A stretch of 64,000 bases of DNA from Sva-07 sp963728195. GTDB taxonomy: Bacteria > Actinomycetota > Acidimicrobiia > Acidimicrobiales > Ilumatobacteraceae. Of the stretch, positions 61,146 to 64,000 are shown piece by piece. Positions within the stretch are counted from its first letter, which is position 1; each line of letters starts with the position of its first letter. A model generated the notes under the pieces. That model did no database searches. It worked only from the letters and a program-made list of their open reading frames with translations, and was not told the DNA's origin. The stretch is taken from NCBI GenBank assembly GCA_963728195.1, contig CAVSIX010000014.1, positions 1 to 64,000 on the forward strand, in the 5' to 3' direction. The position numbers were made by a program, and so were the translations under genes.

Positions 61146-62774
61146 ATGTCCGAGCCGACCGTGACGGTGCCTCCCGCTGTACCTCGCGTCGTTCGCACCG
61201 TCGTGCTGGCGGTGATCGTGGCGATCGCTGCGGTGCTCGCCGTGCTCCTTCACCGCACCGGCCACACGCAGGGCGACGACTTCGCGCTCTATCTCCGCCA
61301 GGCGCGCAGCGTGTTCGACGGCGACATCGGCCAGGTGGTCGCCGACAACCGGTTCGCCGTGCTCAACTCCGACGGCGCCTTCAGCCCGATCGCGTATCCG
61401 TGGGTGTGGCCGCTGCTGCTGTCGCCGTTCGTCCACGCCTGGGGCCTCGACTACGACCGCCTGAAGCTCGTCGGCGTCGCGGCGTACTGCCTGTGGCTCG
61501 TCCTGCTGCACGGCATCGTGCGCCGGCGCATCGGCTGGTGGCCGGCGATCGCGATCGTCGCCGTGTTCGCCACCGCACCGACCTACCTCGCACACACCGA
61601 CCAGCTGCTCAGCGAGTTCCCGCACCTCGCGGCGACGGCGCTCGTCATCTGGTGCTACGACCGGATCCGACGCCACGACACGCTGCTCACCGCATCGACC
61701 GGCTCGTCGATCTCGCTCGGCCTGCTCGTCACGCTGGCGTTCAACGTGCGCCGGGAATCGATCGTGCTGCTCGGCGTGATCGGCGTGATGGCGGCGTACG
61801 ACGTCGTCGGCGAGCTGCTCGACGACCGCTCGCGCACCGGCGACGGCTGGCCCACCGCCCTGCGACGAACACTGCAGCGCCGCTGGCGGGCGATCGTCAC
61901 GCCGTTCGCTGCCTTTGCGGCCGGCGCCGTGCTCGCCCAGTTGCTGCTGCCGACCGAGCTGCTCCCCGACAACGGCAACAGCTCGGCGTTCCTCGACGAC
62001 CGGATGTCGGAGTACCCCGGCATCCTGAGCGACCAGCTGGGACTCGGCGACCACACCGCGATCGGCGTCGCCGTGCTCCTGATCGCCGTGGTCGGCGTCG
62101 TCGTCGGCGTGCGGCGGCGACCTGCGCTCGACGGTCCCCTCGCGCTGCTCGCCGTGCTCAGCACGATCGCGATCAGCACGCACCTTCGCCGCGTCGACAG
62201 GTACTGGTTCCAGGTGACGCCGTGGGTCGTGTACTTCGCCACGGTCGCATGTGTCTCCGCCGGCGGGTGGATCGTCGCCCGCCGCCGGTCGGGTGCCGCA
62301 AGCGCCACCAGCGCCCCGAGCGCCGCCAGCGCTCGGGCGGCGTGGCTCGCACTGGCCGCCGTGCTCGTCCCGCTCGGGGCGCTCGTCGTCGGCCACGCCG
62401 TCGTGCTGAGCGGTGACATCTCCGATGCCCAGGACTACAACGACGCCGGGCGCGTGCAGTCGGGTCCGTCGAATCCCGTCGTCGCACCGATCTTCGAGGC
62501 CGTCGGCTCGCTGACCCCGCCCGACGCGATCGTGGCCTACTACCGGGCGCGCACGATGACGCTGCTCACCGACCGGCGCTCGTTGCAGACCAAGGACCTC
62601 GATCGCATCATCGGCCGTGCCGACTACTACGCCGAACGGCGCAACTCCACGTACTGGCAACCGGAGCTCTCCCGGGCGGAGGCAGCGCGGGCGGGCTTCG
62701 AGGAGGTGTGGTCGGACCAACGCTGGATCCTCTGGCGACTCCCTGACACCCCACCGACCGTCGACGCGCCCTGA
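61146..62774 (+). CDS. GT39-like integral membrane glycosyltransferase
   Basis: 542 residues with about ten transmembrane helices. After the first helix comes TQGDDFALYLRQARSVFDG, an acidic periplasmic loop like the D/E site of GT-C enzymes. It ends in a soluble part (AIVAYYRARTMTLLTDRRSL ... EVWSDQRWILWRLP). Such enzymes use polyprenyl-phosphate sugars to glycosylate proteins or lipids. The exact acceptor is unknown. Confidence 0.75.
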   Translation: MSEPTVTVPPAVPRVVRTVVLAVIVAIAAVLAVLLHRTGHTQGDDFALYLRQARSVFDGDIGQVVADNRFAVLNSDGAFSPIAYPWVWPLLLSPFVHAWGLDYDRLKLVGVAAYCLWLVLLHGIVRRRIGWWPAIAIVAVFATAPTYLAHTDQLLSEFPHLAATALVIWCYDRIRRHDTLLTASTGSSISLGLLVTLAFNVRRESIVLLGVIGVMAAYDVVGELLDDRSRTGDGWPTALRRTLQRRWRAIVTPFAAFAAGAVLAQLLLPTELLPDNGNSSAFLDDRMSEYPGILSDQLGLGDHTAIGVAVLLIAVVGVVVGVRRRPALDGPLALLAVLSTIAISTHLRRVDRYWFQVTPWVVYFATVACVSAGGWIVARRRSGAASATSAPSAASARAAWLALAAVLVPLGALVVGHAVVLSGDISDAQDYNDAGRVQSGPSNPVVAPIFEAVGSLTPPDAIVAYYRARTMTLLTDRRSLQTKDLDRIIGRADYYAERRNSTYWQPELSRAEAARAGFEEVWSDQRWILWRLPDTPPTVDAP

Positions 62775-62818
62775 CGTTCGCCTTCGACGGTGGGTCGATA
62801 CGCTCCCGCGGGAGCCCC

Positions 62819-63478
62819 ATGACCACGCCCGACGCCGCCACCGCGCCGACCCCGACCGGCAACACGTACGACAAGTACGGATCGACCAACCCGATCGAGC
62901 GCCGGATGATGCGCGGGTTCTTCGCCGCGCTCGACCGCTGCCTCGACCGGACGTCGCCGACGCGCATCTTCGAGATCGGCGTCGGCGAGGGCATCGTCAC
63001 CAGCCGGGTGATCGACCGCTTCGCCGGCGTCCCGGTGATCGGCCTCGATCTCCCCGACGAGGAGCTGGCCGCCCAATGGCAGTCACGAGACCTGTCGTGC
63101 GCATTCGGCGATGCGTCGAGCCTGCCGTTTCCCGACGGGGCCTTCGACCTCGTCCTCGCCATCGAGGTGTTCGAACACCTCCCCGATCCCGAGGCGGCCA
63201 TCGCCGAACTCGCCCGCGTGTGCTCGGGTTCGCTGATCGCTTCGGTGCCGCTCGAGCCGGTCTGGCGGATCGGGAACCTGGCGCGCGGTCGCTACGTGCG
63301 CGACCTGGGCAACACGCCCGGACACGTCAACCACTGGACCCACCGCGGATTCCAGCGGCTCGTCGCCTCGCGGTTCGACGTCGTCGAACGGTCCACCCCG
63401 CTGCCGTGGACGATGGTGCTCGCAATCGCACGCACCGACGGCCCGGCGCACACCGGCGGCGGCGTCCGCTCGGCCTGA
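62819..63478 (+). CDS. Class I SAM-dependent methyltransferase
   Basis: 219 residues. Motif I is FEIGVGEGIVTSRVIDRF, followed by VIGLDLPDEEL, the acidic CAFGDASSLPFPDGAFDLVLAIEVFEHLPDPEA and a C-terminal lid (GHVNHWTHRGFQRL). Methyltransf_11-type; such enzymes near glycosyltransferases often act in surface lipid or glycan synthesis. TACGCT at 62799-62804 and GGGAG precede the ATG. Confidence 0.85.
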   Translation: MTTPDAATAPTPTGNTYDKYGSTNPIERRMMRGFFAALDRCLDRTSPTRIFEIGVGEGIVTSRVIDRFAGVPVIGLDLPDEELAAQWQSRDLSCAFGDASSLPFPDGAFDLVLAIEVFEHLPDPEAAIAELARVCSGSLIASVPLEPVWRIGNLARGRYVRDLGNTPGHVNHWTHRGFQRLVASRFDVVERSTPLPWTMVLAIARTDGPAHTGGGVRSA

Positions 63479-63481
63479 GCG

Positions 63482-64000
63482 ATGAACCGGACTCGGCTCG
63501 TCAACCTGGTGGGGATCGCGATCGGCGTCGCCGGCATCGCCTTCGTCACCCGCCGGATCATTCGCGACCGCTCGGAGATCGCCGATGCGCTGTCGTCGGC
63601 CGATCCGAGCTGGCTCGTCGTCGGCGGTGTCGCCGGACTGATCGCGATGGCGCTGATCGGGCTCAACTGGCTGCTGATCCTGCGTCGGTCCGGCGCTGCG
63701 GCTCCCTGGCGGCACGCGATGGCCTGGTTCTTCGTCGGCCAACTCGGCAAGTACGTACCCGGCGGGATCTGGCCGATCGTCGGCCAGGCCGAGCTCGCCC
63801 ACCGCGGCGCCACCCCCCGCAGCGCCGCCTACTTCTCGACCGCGATGTCGATGGTCGCCACGTTCCTCGGCGCCGCGACCGTGGCCGCGGCCGCCGGGTT
63901 GATCTCCCCGTCCGACGGCCGGCTGTTGCCGGCGGCGATCGCCGTCGTGCTGGTCGTGTCGTTCGTGGCGCTCGCCCTCCCCGTCGCCCGCTCCGCGGTC
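63482..64000 (+). CDS. Start of an LPG-synthase-TM/flippase-like membrane protein (runs off the window)
   Basis: 173 residues are visible. Helices LVNLVGIAIGVAGIAFVTRR, WLVVGGVAGLIAMALIGLNW and others are seen. The stretch FFVGQLGKYVPGGIWPIVGQAE is typical of the AglD/MprF-type lysylphosphatidylglycerol synthase transmembrane family, which includes lipid flippases. It follows the methyltransferase by 3 bp, so it belongs to the same surface-glycan operon. Confidence 0.8.
   Translation, partial: MNRTRLVNLVGIAIGVAGIAFVTRRIIRDRSEIADALSSADPSWLVVGGVAGLIAMALIGLNWLLILRRSGAAAPWRHAMAWFFVGQLGKYVPGGIWPIVGQAELAHRGATPRSAAYFSTAMSMVATFLGAATVAAAAGLISPSDGRLLPAAIAVVLVVSFVALALPVARSAV

Overview
The window is a 64 kb piece of a high-GC actinobacterial chromosome. 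Gene order and gene types (small ribosomal proteins bL37 and bS22, the metG-tatD-x-rsmA-ispE block, the mfd-SurA lipoprotein-mazG-eno-ftsB block, a CysN-CysC fusion, aerobic CO dehydrogenase-like genes) best fit the class Acidimicrobiia, for example an Ilumatobacter relative. That placement is inference from content; no 16S gene is present.

Layout. 0-2 kb: end of a small protein gene, an MDR oxidoreductase and a vapBC toxin-antitoxin pair. 2-7 kb: sulfate activation genes cysD (frameshifted here) and cysNC, galE and an Rrf2 regulator, all on the minus strand. 7-14.6 kb: a cell-surface locus with a SipW-type signal peptidase, two proteins carrying SipW-type signal peptides, a membrane-anchored protein, a broken polyprenyl glycosylphosphotransferase and a sortase-type VaFE surface protein; reading frames are broken in three of these. 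14.6-23.8 kb: VOC protein, bL37, a PEP-utilising-domain protein, a beta-lactamase-fold hydrolase, an IS1182-type insertion sequence, a PHP protein, an AbiEi/DUF559-like nuclease and ychF. 23.9-30.4 kb: a ThDP enzyme, a FetAB-like ABC exporter, DUF192, rsmI, a HAD phosphatase and a thioesterase. 30.5-35.6 kb: metG, tatD, a barrel-type exported protein in the usual rpfB position, rsmA and ispE. 35.6-51.8 kb: bS22, tRNA-Gln, a short glmU, prs, a second AbiEi/DUF559-like nuclease, rplY, pth, mfd, a lipoprotein, mazG, three related membrane proteins (minus strand), eno and ftsB. 51.9-64 kb: an orphan form II CoxL-like subunit, HD protein, TrkA-type channel, HAD, a complete coxSLM set, a GT39-like membrane protein, a methyltransferase and the start of a flippase-like protein.

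Two themes cut across the genes. First, intergenic spaces are packed with dispersed palindromes of several families. They include a 54-bp family in four copies, another about 54-bp family in five copies (one split by the IS), a REPIN-like 33-27-33 bp element in two copies plus a solo unit, and tandem arrays. Both AbiEi/DUF559-like nuclease genes are bracketed by matching palindromes. Second, many genes have a TAnnnT hexamer ending 6-7 nt before the start codon, the mark of leaderless transcription. Most operonic junctions use 4-bp ATGA or GTGA overlaps.

All calls come from reading the sequence and translations; no database search was run.
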